Source: Zarea fungicola (lineage: Eukaryota; Ascomycota; Sordariomycetes; Hypocreales; Cordycipitaceae). Taken from it: 64,000 bases of DNA. Positions 32,301 to 44,506 of this stretch are shown here, one piece after another. The notes under the pieces were generated by a model, which made no database searches, was not told where the DNA came from, and saw only the letters and a program-made list of their open reading frames with translations. Position numbers and translations under genes: made by a program. Each line of letters begins with the position of its first letter. Position 1 is the first letter of the stretch. The stretch spans positions 335-64,334 of the forward strand of contig FWCC01000295.1 of assembly GCA_900169235.1 (NCBI GenBank), read 5' to 3'.

Positions 32301-32940
32301 GCCGTTGCCACCCGAGTCGGCTGGACTAGTTACCGATCAATGCTGCCACACTTGTCACCATTGGAGGAAGTGAGTTAGGAACCAGCCCATTTTACCATCT
32401 GTAGAACTATCCCCTGTAATCGCCAGATTTTACAGTCTAATAATAACACGAAAACCGTGGATTACGTTTCCTGTGAGTGCCGTTCGTTGTAATACACTGC
32501 TTTTTCTAGTTCAACCTTGCAATCAAGGAAGCAGGAGTTTCAAATACATTAGACGGCACTGTTATTAATTCTAATTCTGAGGTCTATGAAATAAATAATA
32601 TTCTACTTTCATTATGACGATTGAACTAAATGAGACCAGCCACACCGCAGTTTCATGCGTCTGTTAGCTCCCATTGGTCCGGCTTGCCAGGCAAGAAGTA
32701 AGAGCCAAGGGGCAAGTAAGCAAAACAAACTATTAATAACTTCTACCATCTTATGGATCGTGGGTGAAATTGTATTCCAAGCTAGAATATAGCAAAATAG
32801 CAGGTAAATAATAGTAGATAAAAATAACATAAAATGACAAATAAACAGGTCAGCACATCAAAACGCCAGAGTAAGGAACCCCATATCAAGTACGTACAGG
32901 ATACTTGGTGCGGAGTTTCATCTAACAATTCTTGATAGAA
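29336..32940. other. Gene-poor stretch
   Basis: About 3.6 kb has only short frames. One at 30415-30627 encodes 70 residues with four cysteines and could be an exon of a small secreted protein, but no signal peptide exon or partner is visible. AT-rich patches occur at 31490-31580 and 32200-32280. Nothing else is supported. Confidence 0.4.
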
Positions 32941-32952
32941 TTATATATAAAA
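32941..32952 (+). promoter_or_regulatory. TATA box of the 8-Cys peptide gene
   Basis: TTATATATAAAA lies about 105-115 nt upstream of the start codon at 33057, followed by a leader with several CAA-rich motifs (CACAACTCAAACATCAAAG). It is a strong, classical position for a TATA element. Confidence 0.6.
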
Positions 32953-33056
32953 GGCCTCTGCATCGCTGAGGATAGAAAACTCACCTCGCCATCACAACTC
33001 AAACATCAAAGTCATTACTCCAAAGTCATAGTTTAATAGTCACAAGCTTGTTCAAC

Positions 33057-33457
33057 ATGAAGTTTCTTCAAATTTTCTCTCTTCTCGCCCTCACTGCGGT
33101 TCCAGCTCTTGCTGCACCCGAGAGCACGGATAGAGAAGCTGCTCTGGCCAAGATCAAGGCTGCACACCCTGATCTTAGTGACGGAGAAGCCAACTCTGCT
33201 GCCACCACCTACCTCGAAGCCCTGGACGCCATCAAGCAACTGGATGATACTACAATTGTACGTTTTACCTCAAATCTTCAATATGAATCCCCTTCGTTGG
33301 GGGGAAAGCTAATACTTTAAAGGACCGCCGGAGCATTGAGAAGCGCTGCTGCACATGCTGCGGACATGGACTTGGTGGCTGCTTCAGAGCAGCCGACTCT
33401 CTTGGAATCTGCTGTATTAGAAAGAAGGATGGCAACTGCTTCTCTCCTGGTGGCTAA
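33057..33457 (+). CDS. Secreted cysteine-rich peptide precursor with a Kex2-type site
   Basis: Exons 33057-33257 and 33323-33457 (intron 33258-33322, GTACGT..AAAG) encode 111 residues. Residues 1-20 are a signal peptide (MKFLQIFSLLALTAVPALAA). Residues 21-75 are an acidic, Ala-rich proregion without Cys, with ALAKIKAAHPDLSDGEA. The proregion ends in Ile-Glu-Lys-Arg, a Kex2-type processing site. The remaining 36 residues contain eight cysteines spaced CC-x-CC-x6-C-x9-CC-x7-C, enough for four disulphides, and end in Pro-Gly-Gly. The precursor layout matches fungal secreted cysteine-knot, antimicrobial or effector peptides; I do not recognise a named family. Without splicing, the frame would end at 33320 and miss the whole Cys-rich part. 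Confidence 0.8.
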
Positions 33458-34757
33458 ATTATAGCATGGCTTTTTTTCACGAGACAGTGTCTGCCTCAAA
33501 AGATGCTTTGAATTTGCCAACGACCCTGTTCTGCTGCCGCCTGGCTCAGTACTGGCCCTCCAAAAAGAAAAAAAAAAGAAAAAAAGAAAGACGGATTGTA
33601 AATATTTTGGGTTGTATTTCTGTTCATTTAGTTTTCCCATATAAACATAAAAATATAAATAAATACGCCAGTTTGGCGTAAAAAGATGCTTGCACAAAAA
33701 CTTGTGATTTTTGTATAATCTGGGAGGCATTCCTTTTTTACACCCGTCTTCAAGGAAAAGACCATGTCTGTATATTGACACCGATTGACACTCATTGATA
33801 CGTAAAAGCCTGTGGTCTGGTTCAACAGAACGTTCTGGCGTTACGTTCCAAGGTACTGAGATGTCTGCTCCCAGTGATGGTGGAGGTATAACTTGATTCA
33901 ATTACTATCAAAATGATAAAGAGAAATCCCTCCATATATTCAGTATAACAGACAGACAAACGGAATACAGTAACTATGGCCATCACTGACTTCATCCACA
34001 GCAGGCATCCAATGCTTCGTGGTCTTGATCGGTCACCACAGCAGGCTGCCGCGACAGTGCACCAAAATAATGCGAGCCAGTCGTTAAAATGAAGACTGGC
34101 AGCTTAGAAACTAGTATTCCCTACTTTATTTGACACGGCCTTATAGTTCTGCAATGCACTCCCTACAGGTGAACACCCACCACATCCTGTGGTGGCTAGT
34201 GGCAAAGTGTGACTGTTTTCTACGGAACTGCTGCCTGCTATGCGACTGGAACCCGCAATTTGGTCTACTTTAAATAGCACATCACCAACACTGTGGCGTT
34301 GGTCGTGACCTTTGTCACCGGCCTGTCGGAACTTGCCCACTGTGTGGGACACTCCGAAACTCCGTAGTTGCGGACATTGCCAATCCGGGGTAGTAGACCT
34401 CCGGCAAGCCCTGAAATTGATAATTAACAATGGCTTGCAAATTGAGAGACAACTGTCAATCGTGAACTACAATGCAGAAATGGACTTGTCCTGGTTGCCA
34501 AGTATCAATCCTTGTAAAACCTCATGATCTTGTTGATGTGGCACGCTCCGAGCTCACAGCTGAAGGCACGGCAGTTGGCACTCCACACGACGCCAATTTA
34601 GGTTCGCAAACATTCTTAAAATGCAACCATACATGAAACTTTACAAGGGAGCCTGTTATTGAACTACTTTAATATGAACTCTGCGTCCCTGCAATTTACT
34701 ACGCGTCATTAGCTATGCCTGGACTGTAAACATTCCTCCCTCCAAACTGAATTCGCA
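33458..34757. other. Intergenic region before the sugar transporter
   Basis: No gene is recognised. An A-rich run lies at 33560-33590. CCG/CGG triplet pairs at about 34362-34410 (CCG-N6-CGG, and CCGG repeats) resemble sites for Zn2Cys6 regulators and lie about 350-400 bp before the transporter start; this is only suggestive. Confidence 0.35.
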
Positions 34758-36710
34758 ATGGCACCTAGTGCTCGTACTAGTACTTACAACAAGCTCGTCA
34801 CTGTAGCTGTCGCCTTTGGCTCACTGGTATATCCCCAGATTCAAGCGCGCAACACGTCTGACGCAAATATTGACTTGCTGACCCCTTGCCGCCGGTTTTA
34901 GACATATGGCTACTCGGCATCCGTCATAGGCAGCACCATTGGGCAGCCTGGATGGTATTCCTACTTTCATCTCCCCCAAGCTGGGGAGCCGGGCTACGGC
35001 ACCCGGACGACCGAGGCCATCGCCACGGCTAATGGCCTCTTCAGCGCCGGAGGTGCTCTCGGAAGTCTCTGGATAATGTGGGCAGCCACAGCCCTCGGGA
35101 GACAGCGCTGCATCCAACTCGGCGCCATTCTCTGCGTTCTCGGCGGCGCTCTGCAGGGTGGAGCTGCCGCGCTGGGGTGAGTCTCTGATTTCAGATAAGC
35201 AAAAAAGGACGTTCAAGCTGGCTGACAAGTGGAAAATCATAGCATGTTTCAAGCCGGCCGCTTTATTTGCGGTCTCGGCGTCGGTGTGTTGGTCACCGCA
35301 TGCCCCATGTACCTCTCCGAGCTGTCGCCGCCCAGGAATCGCGGCTGGCTCGTGGGACACCACGCCATCTTCCTGGTCTTTGGCTACATGCTGAGCTCCT
35401 GGCTCGGCTTCGCGACGTACTTTGCGACATCCAAGAACCCGTCCTTTGCGTGGCGCTTCCCGCTCTGCGTGCAGTGCTTTGCGCCGCTGGTGCTTTTTGG
35501 CACATCACTCTGGATCCCCGAGTCACCGCGATGGCTCCTTCAAAGGGGCCGCAAGGAGGAAGCCTGGGCGGTGGTGAAGCGCCTGCGCGTGCCGCCCGGT
35601 GAGGTCGATGACATTGTGGCCCGCGAGGAATTTTATCAGATTTGTGAACAGCTTGCGCTCGACAATGTAAAGCTCAAGAAGCTCGGCGTTGGGCCTTGGG
35701 GCGCGGTTTTGAAGATTAAGAGCTATCGCAAGAGGATGCTGATTGGCTTTCTAACACAATGGGGAGCTGAGTTTGGTGGACCATTGGTTATTGTAAGGAG
35801 CACACGTCCGATTTTTTTTTATACATACAGGATAAACTGCTAACATTTGCGACCAGAATAATTATTCTGTTCTGTTGTACCAGAATCTGGGCCAAACTGG
35901 CTACATGCCTCTGCTTCTATCCGCTCTGTGGCTCACAACAGCAGGTACGTAAGACAAATTAACCATTGACAACTGAATATTTCCAGGAAATTTCTAATGG
36001 TGATGAATTTAAAAGGCCTCATCTACAATCCTCTTGGTGCGTGGCTGCATGACAAGGTAAACTCTCGACGCTGGATGTTCATCGTCGGTCTCATCGGCTC
36101 TCTCGTCACCACGTCGGGCTTGGCGGGCTGCATTGCCCAATACGCCGGGACAAGCAACAAAGCCGGCAATGCAGCTGGTGTTTTCTTTATTTTCCTATAC
36201 CTTGCTTTCCAAGGGTAAGGCCTACACTTCATCTCCACGCACCAGTATAGGTGTGCTAATCTGTCTTTCTCCGCTTCCATTAGTACCGGCTGTGATACGA
36301 CCATGTATCTCTACGTCTCCGAAATCTTTCCAACCGAGATTCGTCCTATTGGCATGGGATTCTCCCTCTTTGGCCAGTTCGCCGCCACCATCATCCTCTT
36401 ACAGACCGCACCCATTGGCATCAACAATGTCGGCTGGAAGTACTATCTCGTCATCATTTGCTGGCTTATCGTATTCATCCCCGCCGTCTACTTCTACTGG
36501 CCAGAGACGGCAGGTCTGTCACTTGAAGAAGTATCGGCGCGGTTTGGAGACGACGTGGCCGTTCACATTAACGATTTGCCCGAGGACGAGCGGAAGCAGC
36601 TCGACGAGGTCCTCAAGGGCAAAGACATGACACACGTGGAGCATCAAGAGAAGTTGGCTTCGTCTCCGGAGAGAAATAGTACTACAGAAAGGGCTGGTGA
36701 CGTAATTTAA
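34758..36710 (+). CDS. MFS sugar transporter
   Basis: Six exons, 34758-34826, 34902-35176, 35243-35792, 35857-35944, 36016-36214 and 36284-36710, give 535 residues. All five introns keep phase. Sugar-porter hallmarks are present: GYSASVIGSTIGQP in the first transmembrane region, GRFICGLGVGVL, the PESPRWLLQRGR motif after helix 6, and YVSEIFPTEIRPIGMG plus WPETAGLSLEEV at the C-terminus. The family moves hexoses, pentoses or related polyols by proton symport across the plasma membrane. At the fourth intron the first possible acceptor (CCAG near 35987) would bring in a stop, so the later AAAAG at 36015 is used. The next genes are a cyclase-family enzyme and, convergent, a transcription factor, suggesting a small uptake and catabolism unit. 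Confidence 0.9.
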
Positions 36711-37211
36711 TTGTGCTTCTTCGTTTCCGCACCACCAGTTTCGGCTTGGAATTAACTTTGCTCTACAAATCGCACGTTTTCACTCTAGTTTTGACAGTTT
36801 AGGTAATTCTCAGCTAAAAATCCTATTTAATAAATTTTTTGATAAGTTTCAAAGCACATATGTGACCCGCTGAACTTGTAAATCGTAAGAAGTTGTTTGG
36901 CGATCCTTGAAACCAAACGGTTCATCCGAGCTCTGCATCAGGGGTTAGAACGGACGAAGAATGCGGGGTAAAGTGTATCTTTGACATTGCAACATAGTTA
37001 ATGGAGAATTATTCACATGACAGATGCGAAATTAGCCAAGCCGGACATGGCGGTCGCATTGCAGCCGGATCGAGAGTGTATCGGAGCGTCCCACCACGCC
37101 ACAGTCTGGGGATACAATCAGCAACTTTTGTATGTAAGTGACGACTATTTCCCGATTTGTACGTACAATTACACATAACAAAGAAAAGAATACTTTAGTA
37201 TACAAAGCGAG
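36711..37211. other. Intergenic region before the cyclase gene
   Basis: This is probably the 3' end of the transporter gene and the promoter of the cyclase gene. CCGG/CGG triplets near 37067-37085 could be Zn2Cys6 sites. No gene is present. Confidence 0.4.
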
Positions 37212-38240
37212 ATGAAATTGACTCTATCCAACACAGCCATCCATGAGATGTGCTACGATTCCCTTCCCGACCCACGTCGTGTATGGAACAGCCCGCCCGA
37301 CTCGCGCGAAGAAGGCCTAGGCCGCCTGGTCCTGCTGACCCCAGATGTAGTCGCCTCTGCCGCCGCCACGTGCATCAAGACGGGCCGTCGCACATGTCTC
37401 AACTGGGACCTCAACCGGCTGGAAATCGCCAACTTTGGGCGGCAGCCCGCGCAGCACCACATCACGTCGCTGCTCGGCGGCAAGGCCTTTGACGACGTGT
37501 ACATCTTCAACCCGCAGCAGTCCTCGCAGTGGGATGGGCTGCGGCACTTTAGCGCGCCCTTCCCGACCAGGGACGACGCCGGCCGGCGGCTGTACTACGG
37601 CGGCGTCGAGGCCGGCGACATTGTGGACCGCCGCAACACGCGCATCGGCATGCAGCACTGGGCGCGCGAGGGCATATGCGGGCGCGGCGTCCTGCTCGAC
37701 TATGTCGCGTACGCCCGGCGCCGCGGGATCCAGTACTCTGCCTTTTCCGACCACGCGATCCCGCTGTCCGTCCTCGTCCAGATCGCCGCCGAGGAGAACG
37801 TGACGTTTCGGCGAGGCGATATACTCTTTGTCCGCATCGGCGTCATTGACGAGTGGGAGCGGCGGATGGACGACGCGGATAAGCAGGCGTACGCGACCAC
37901 GTCGAAACCGCAGCACGCGGGCGTGGAGGGCACGGAGGAGATGCTGCGCTGGATCTGGGACCAGGGCATAGCCGCCGTCGCGGGCGATGCCATCTCCTTT
38001 GAGGTATACCCGCCGAAAAAGACGTACCCCAGAGCGGACGGGGAGGAGGCGGTGCCGGGACTGTTTCTGCACGAGTACATGCTGGCTGGCTGGGGGATGC
38101 CAGTCGGCGAGCTGTTTGACCTGGAGGAGCTCAGCAGGATATGCGCCGAGGAGCAGAGATGGGAGTTTTTCGTAGCGAGTATGCCACTGAACATGCCCGG
38201 CGGCGTAAGTAGTCCTTCAAACTGCGTGGCTGTCTTTTAA
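37212..38240 (+). CDS. Cyclase-family protein (PF04199-like metal-dependent hydrolase)
   Basis: This intronless frame of 342 residues matches fungal cyclase/kynurenine-formamidase-like proteins. Recognisable parts are RRTCLNWDLN, FDDVYIFNPQQSSQWDGLRHF, GMQHWAREGICGRGVLLDYVAYAR, FRRGDILFVRIG and the C-terminal FFVASMPLNMPGGVSSPSNCVAVF, where the Pro-Gly-Gly-V-S-S-P stretch is a family hallmark. Members hydrolyse amide or lactone bonds using a metal; the substrate is not known. The GTAAGT at the end of the frame is not taken as an intron, because the unspliced C-terminus already matches the family end. Codon use is GC-rich compared with the flanks. Confidence 0.82.
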   Translation: MKLTLSNTAIHEMCYDSLPDPRRVWNSPPDSREEGLGRLVLLTPDVVASAAATCIKTGRRTCLNWDLNRLEIANFGRQPAQHHITSLLGGKAFDDVYIFNPQQSSQWDGLRHFSAPFPTRDDAGRRLYYGGVEAGDIVDRRNTRIGMQHWAREGICGRGVLLDYVAYARRRGIQYSAFSDHAIPLSVLVQIAAEENVTFRRGDILFVRIGVIDEWERRMDDADKQAYATTSKPQHAGVEGTEEMLRWIWDQGIAAVAGDAISFEVYPPKKTYPRADGEEAVPGLFLHEYMLAGWGMPVGELFDLEELSRICAEEQRWEFFVASMPLNMPGGVSSPSNCVAVF

Positions 38241-38341
38241 GGCGGCATCCAGCTCTCAAATGTACTCGGAGTTGAACCACTTTATATATATATGCATAAA
38301 TACGCCATTATAATTTTTATACAATTTTGCGAATCAGTCAG

Positions 38342-41198
38342 CTATCCCTTACTATGAAAGCTTTCCAGGACCCGTTTCAGCTTCTCCGCCAAACCCCAGA
38401 ATCGCATCCTCTGCAACAGGGCTTGCGCGTGTTCACTAACACACTTCATACCAACTGGTGTGCAAAAGTCTTTGCATGTCGCGATGCTTGCCGGCCCACC
38501 ATGTCGGATCCATTCCACAATCATCTTCTTGTGGGCATCCTCCGATGACGAAGAATCCAATTGTACATGGGCATTGTTGGTGGTGGTTGGCCATCTGCTG
38601 CCGTTGCTGCCGACAGATGATGGCGCGCAAATCTCTGGGCAGTACTTGGCGACGGCAAGGATAAAAGCATAGCCCATGAATATGCGCAAAATCTCACAGG
38701 GCGCCGATACGGTGTATGTATTCGCCACGCCAATGATTTGGGCAGCGTGCCACGCGAGGCTGCGCGTCTGAGCTAGGTCTGCTTTGAAGAGCGACTCGAG
38801 GCGGCGCTCGGCTAGACCGACGTCGAGCTCTGGATACTGGAACCGATTGGCGCGGGGCTCCATGCTGCTGCGCGTGATGAAGACGACCAGGTCCATGACA
38901 TCTTCTGCTGTGCAGAGGTAATTGTAGTGGCAAATCAATCCGGTGATGCTGTGAAACACAGGTCTGTTAGTCACGGAGGTGGTGCGAGGCTTGGCATTGC
39001 TAAATAAATGCTAACTTTTACTTACTTGTAATTGATGAGCTCTGCAATGGAGCCAGGCGTGTTCATCGAGTCGGCCAACTTATCTAGACCATGTAGAAGC
39101 GCCGACTTGGTCTGTCGCTGCGCCGCAAACAGCGACTTCATGCCGAGAAAGTCGGACATTGACATGATCTGCAGCTGCTTCAGATCCCAGAGCAGACGCC
39201 CAATCACCTGAGCGCAGAGTCTCTTACCCCATGGTGGTAAATCAGTGTTTTGTTCAGGGAGGACGCCGGCTGCCAGCGTCTTTTGCAGCGCGTCTGGAAG
39301 AGAGGCATTCATTGTACGGTCAGAGTGGTGTGTTCGCAGCGCATTCCAGGCCGGTGCCGACGGAGCCTCCCATACAGCCTCTGGGCACGGCAACCTGGTC
39401 GGCAGCTCGGCAAGATCAACAGCGCCGCGCCGGTTAGTGAGGGTACTCAGCGTGCAGTCGTACTCAAACGACGCCCAAACGACCCTAATTTCCTGCTCTT
39501 CTTTTTTCCAGCGTATCCAGTCGTTGTACAGGGCGGATGCGTCGGCTGTTGGGGATGCTTTGGGTAGGCTGGGCCTGGTCTGTCCCAGAATTAATTGCGT
39601 TCCCAGAAGGCTCATACCGCGCAGACTGCCCATGAGCATGCCCCTGGAGCGGTCCGCGTTCTGGTATAGCTGGCGGTTTCCTGAGCCGAGAGAATAGATC
39701 TGATGTAGACAAGACGCACTCAGGTACGCTAAATCGTGGTAGTTTGTGCTGTCAGAGCCCCCCTAAAGAAATACGGTTAGAATAGCAAACCAATGCGGGT
39801 GAAATACGTAAGAGAGGCTCTCACCAGCCATGTAATCATCTGGTTACAGATGTCACTTAGTAATTGCGAATACGCAGCAGCACCGGGCTCGTCCGCAAAA
39901 ATGGCCCCGATGGATGCCATGGCTGCAAGCAAGACGGTCGGGCAGTCGTCCATGCTCCATGTTGGAACATGAACAATAGGAAGGATGGGATTAAATTCGT
40001 TGAGAAACGCATTGAGGGAGCGCTCCAGTGTTTTCATGGCAACCAGCGTGGCATGGTCCTGGATGTCGTCAAATTTGGGGAGGTATGCCCTTGACAGGAT
40101 TCGTACGAGTGCATCGGAGCTGTCTGAGAGATTGCTCGGTGCGAATGCGCCGTACAAGACATCTTGTAGGGGTGGTAGCTTGTACTTTTGCGGCACAGAA
40201 TCTCGGGTTTGGCCAAAGGGCCACTGCTGGGTATCCGCAGCTTCCTGAGGCCTGCCATCAGTAGGGTTGATAAATAGCTCCCCATGCGCCAAACTTGGAT
40301 GCGCTTGGGAATGTCGCATTTGCAAAGCAGCACCGTCGCTCGCAAGGGGAGACTCATCCAGGACGTCAACGCTACTGGCTGTTCCAAAATCCAGCCAGTC
40401 GAGATTGATGTTGCTGAATTCTGATCCCCACATTGCGAAACTAGTCGATGGCTGGCCCGGTGGCCTGAATAAGATCTCCTCGTTGAGGGTCGCGTAGGGG
40501 GTGTCGGGAGCTGGTTGCGCTGCCGAGGATTCCGCGCCATACTGGGGCAAGGTTTGATACGGGAACGCATTTCCGACAAGGGAATCATTCCCCAATGTAT
40601 CAGAGCCAGTGTCACAGTCCTCGATTCCCATGTCCATGTGCGCCACCATACCCTCGGAAGCCCTGCTGCAGGCATCCCCGGTGTCACCACCGCAAGCGGT
40701 TGTCTGAGGGCTTACCAAGGCCGTCCATTCATGACCCATATCTTGTTCGGCTGATATTTCATCGCCAGATGATTCAAGGCGCGAATGAGGGCTATACAAA
40801 GATCCTCCTGGGCGTCCAGACTCGCTGGCACTACCGGGCGCGGCCGCGTAGTCGCAAAAGACGCCCGCCTTGGTGCAACGGTGACATGGTTCGCCCCTGC
40901 TGCACTTGAGCTTCTTCTCTATGCACCGCTGACAAGATTTCCGTGCGCTGCGCCGCGATGATGGCTCCGACTTGTGTGTGATGCGCAAATGGCGGAGGAG
41001 AACATCGTTTCGAGAGAAGCTGGCGTTGCACAAGGGGCATGGGAGATGTCTGCGCTGGTGGGCGGGTAGATGGGAGTCTTTGTGCCGGGCTAGATGGCTC
41101 GGTCGCGTCAGCTTGATGCCACAGTCGGCGCACTGGTGCCTAGGTACAGCTGGAGACGCGATAGGATTTGGTGCACTTGATTTGGGCATTTTGGCCAA
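38342..41198 (-). CDS. C2H2 plus Zn2Cys6 transcription factor (fungal_trans domain)
   Basis: Exons 39825-41198, 39026-39762 and 38342-38948 encode 905 residues. Two C2H2 fingers (CADC...HKDSH, about 22-42, and CPLC...RITH, about 54-76) are followed by a Zn2Cys6 cluster (CQRCIEKKLKCSRGEPCHRCTKAGVFC, about 88-114). The middle is low-complexity and acidic. The C-terminal part carries the fungal-specific regulator domain: FNPILPIVHVPTW, LAYLSASCLHQIYSLGS, IRVVWASFEYDC. Such hybrid regulators control catabolic or secondary-metabolite genes in filamentous fungi. It converges on the cyclase gene with only about 100 bp between stops. The starts at 41198 and 41189 are both possible. Confidence 0.88.
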
Positions 41199-42396
41199 TT
41201 TTTAGTAGGGCGAGAGCTAGGCCATTAGATTGCGGTGCAGTGGTACAAGTCGTGGTGAGGCATTCCAAAAATTACAGTGCTCAGAATATGTCGGTCGCTG
41301 AAGTCTGACATGCAACAGAGCCGGAAAGTTATGCACCTCGTTAAGCGGAGGTGAGTGGCCGAGACAATGGAGAGATTGCACTTCAAGGTCTGGCCCCAGA
41401 TTATTGAATGCGGGGTTGAGATGAATCGTGGCTTATGATTAACTAGCTGCATGACTCGGTAACCAACTAGTGAAGAGATCACGGTCTTTCTTGTCTACCT
41501 TGTACATGGGATGCACTGTGGCAGATAATTCAATTAGCCATACCGCAGCCCATTCACTGCCTCCTATCGTCATGTAAGATATTATTCAATCAATAAAAAG
41601 TTCCCCGAGCAACATGATTCTACCTTGCATGGCTGACCCTGAAACAGTGGCAAAGCAGTAGATTGTGGGCATGTGGCACGCTCCGAGGCCACGAGTCCGA
41701 AGCCTTGTGGGGTGGTGGCTCTCCATCTCCGGCTCGGGAATGTCAAATTCTAGCTGAGAGGCGTCTGCAAAACTCGTCAGAAGAGCGGGACATGTATGTC
41801 CCTTCACTTATTAATATGCGCCACTAGCATCAAGGAGTGAAAGACATGTCGAGAGAAGACTTACATTTTAATACCAGAAATGACAGCCACTCGTTGCGTC
41901 CTATTTCCACTGTAGACCAAGCTTCACTAATTCTTCTTCCACAAGAAGTGCCTGGGTGCCTGGCGCATTTGCAAATGCTTGGTGAGTGGCATTCAGTACG
42001 GCGCTGTCGCTCATTAGAGCTCTCCTTTATTGACAGGTTTTATGGCGAAGACTACAAAAAGACTGCATTTACATGATTTAATCACATAGGCTCTCCAATG
42101 CAGTGTATAATCTGAGTGGAATATGGAATGGGAAATATCCAGAGTGTTAATGCGTGCAGTGAGAACGCAACCGTTCCGCGTAATGTCGCGTATTGCCAAA
42201 GCGCCTTGTGTAAAAAATAATTAAAAAATTACACCATCACGGGAACTGCAAATATTCCTAGAGTGAATTTTTTCCTCATCATGGCAGAGCCCGAGAATAA
42301 TGAGTATAAACAAACAGAACAATCTCATTGGAAGTTACATGGAATAAAACTAAAAGAGAAAAAATATACCCAAACCGCTCACAGTATTGTAATCAT
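41199..42396. other. Intergenic region
   Basis: Only short frames without similarity were seen. AT-rich patches lie at 42215-42400. The left part should contain the promoter of the transcription-factor gene. Confidence 0.4.
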
Positions 42397-44506
42397 CTAC
42401 GAGCTGACTCCAATACAATAATACTCGCCAGCCTGGAACTGAGTGTTACAGTTCGCGCCATTAGCTCCGAGCACAGTATTCCAGGCGTACAACTGGTCAG
42501 TCGAAATGCCGTTGTCAGAGGCAAACTTGGTACAGTAGTCGCCCGACTTGGCGATCTGGTACTTACTACAGTTGGCCACGATGCCGGACTGTGTTGGCAA
42601 TGGAACTGAAGGCGTCGTTGTGATTGTGGTGGAAGATGATGAGACGCCAATGCAGTAGTATTCGTTGGCTTGGAACTGTGTGGTACAATTGGCGCCGTTG
42701 GTTCCGAGCACAGTGTTCCAGGCGTATAGTTCATCGGTAGTGATGCCGTTGTCCGAGGCAAACTTGGAGCAGTAGTCGCCAGATTTGGCAATCTGATATT
42801 TGTTGCAATTGGAAGCGATACCGGATTGAGTGGGCGAGGGGGCAGGGCTACCCGTTGGGCTTGAAACTGGGGTAGTTGTGGTGGGTTGAATGGAGCCGTC
42901 GTTGACGCAGTACCAGTAGCCGGCCTGGAATTGCGTCTTGCAGTTGGCACCGCCGCTGCCGAGGACGGGGTTCCACTGGTAGAGTTGGGCTTGGGTCATA
43001 TTGGTCTCCATGGCAAACTGGTAGCAGTAGTCGTTGGGGTAGGCCTGACACCAGGTCTTGCAGCTGGAGAGGATGCCGTCTTGAATTGGGTCTGGCTGCT
43101 GGGCTGAGGTACACTGGACGGTGGCATTGCCAAACCTACCAGTACTGCTACCGTCGTTGCCTCCTTTCTGCTGATTTTGGTCGCTGCCGGAGCCAGGAGG
43201 TGGAGGAGGAGGGACGTACGAGCCTCCAGGGGGTCCGGCGCAGATGTAGTCGTTGGGTGTCAGGCTGTCGCAGAGGCCGTTGATGGAAGGATTCCAGCTG
43301 AGGAAGGTTGGTACGGTCACCGTGAGGTTTGACGTGGTCAAGGAAGATGCAATAGCATCGCAACTAAGGTTACCGCTGCTGGGAACCTGCGTCAGCTGGC
43401 ATGCCTTGGGCAAGCAGAAACCAGATCCGCTGGGCTGGCAGATAGTGCTGTTGGTGGCAGCTTGGACGGCACCAGTGGCAACCTTGAAGTAGGAGGCGAG
43501 CGATGCGCAGTTTCCGTTGGGGTCGATGGAGCTAGTGGTAATGTACTGGCCGTTGGAACAGCCTGGATCTGTGTAGACGCCCGTGAAGTTCAACGCTGGC
43601 GGCACGGCATCGGCATAGTTTGGTGGCATTCTGATGAGGAGCTCAGGATATTGGTCCGTTGCATTGCAGACGTCCAGGATGTCCTGATACTGCGCAATGA
43701 GGTAGTCCGAGTAATCCTGGTCGGGGAGGTACTGCGAGGTGGTTCGCTGGTACAACATCTGAACGAAACACTCGCTGCAGAGGACATCGTCGGTGTACAA
43801 ATTGGCCATGCGAGAGTTGTCAGGACTGACATAGGACGGGTCAGAGCAAGAAGGGTCAGATGGGTTGGCCGAGCAATCAGGTTGAATAAAGTCACTTCCG
43901 ACCCATTCTTGACTCTCGGTGAGACAGAACAAATACTCGTCATTGGTATCAGTAGAACTGCATAGGCTCGATTAGTATTGTGGACGCTGAATTTTGTGAG
44001 TGAGCGTGCGGGAAAATAAAAATACTGACTTTTGATTGGTGAGACAGGCAATGTTCATTCCATCGTTGTAACGTCCCGTCACATCTGATGCAGGAACGAC
44101 CTTGCCGTATGCGACCAGGTTGTCGTCTTGACAATTAAGGAAGACGTTGGTATCCCATGCTTGCACAGATGACCAACAGTCGTTTGTGCAGAGTTGGGTG
44201 AGGTTGTCAACTTCCCACCAGTAGTTGTCGACGGAGCCGGCCATGTTCAAGAGAGTACGATCGCATGGCAAAGATGCGTTCCTGTGCTGGATCAGCATAC
44301 CGTACGAGTTGTTGTGAGGACAAGTCCACATACATGGCATCCAAGCAGTTCATGGAGATGTTGAGTACAGTCGCCAAAGAAGATGGATCGACAGTCGGCC
44401 ACAGAGCGAAAGGGTCAGTGACAGGATCAGTATCGTTGGCATCTTGGGTAGACGCAACAGCCAATAGGCCGAAGGTCGCCGCCAAACCTCGCAATTGTGA
44501 TGGCAT
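42397..44506 (-). CDS. Secreted multi-LysM protein
   Basis: Exons 44334-44506, 44030-44281 and 42397-43957 encode 661 residues. The first intron begins GTATGT and the second GTCAGT; both joins keep frame and restore the family pattern around CLDA and CLTE. A signal peptide occupies about residues 1-17 (LAATFGLLAVAST). The N-terminal third is Cys-rich. Four LysM modules follow at about 339-384, 441-493, 523-577 and 605-659; the last two are near-identical (KYQIAKSGDYC, then LYAWNTVLG). A PPPPPPGSGS hinge and Thr/Ser/Pro spacers separate them. LysM binds chitin or peptidoglycan. The gene is divergent from the chitinase-nuclease gene with 1,032 bp between starts, the usual partner position of LysM genes beside subgroup-C chitinases, so common regulation is likely. 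Confidence 0.9.

Noticed and set aside
36858..36875. Sequence ACCCGCTGAACTT, identical to the start of fungal 28S rRNA
   Set aside because: The match is only 13 nt and no further rRNA sequence follows.
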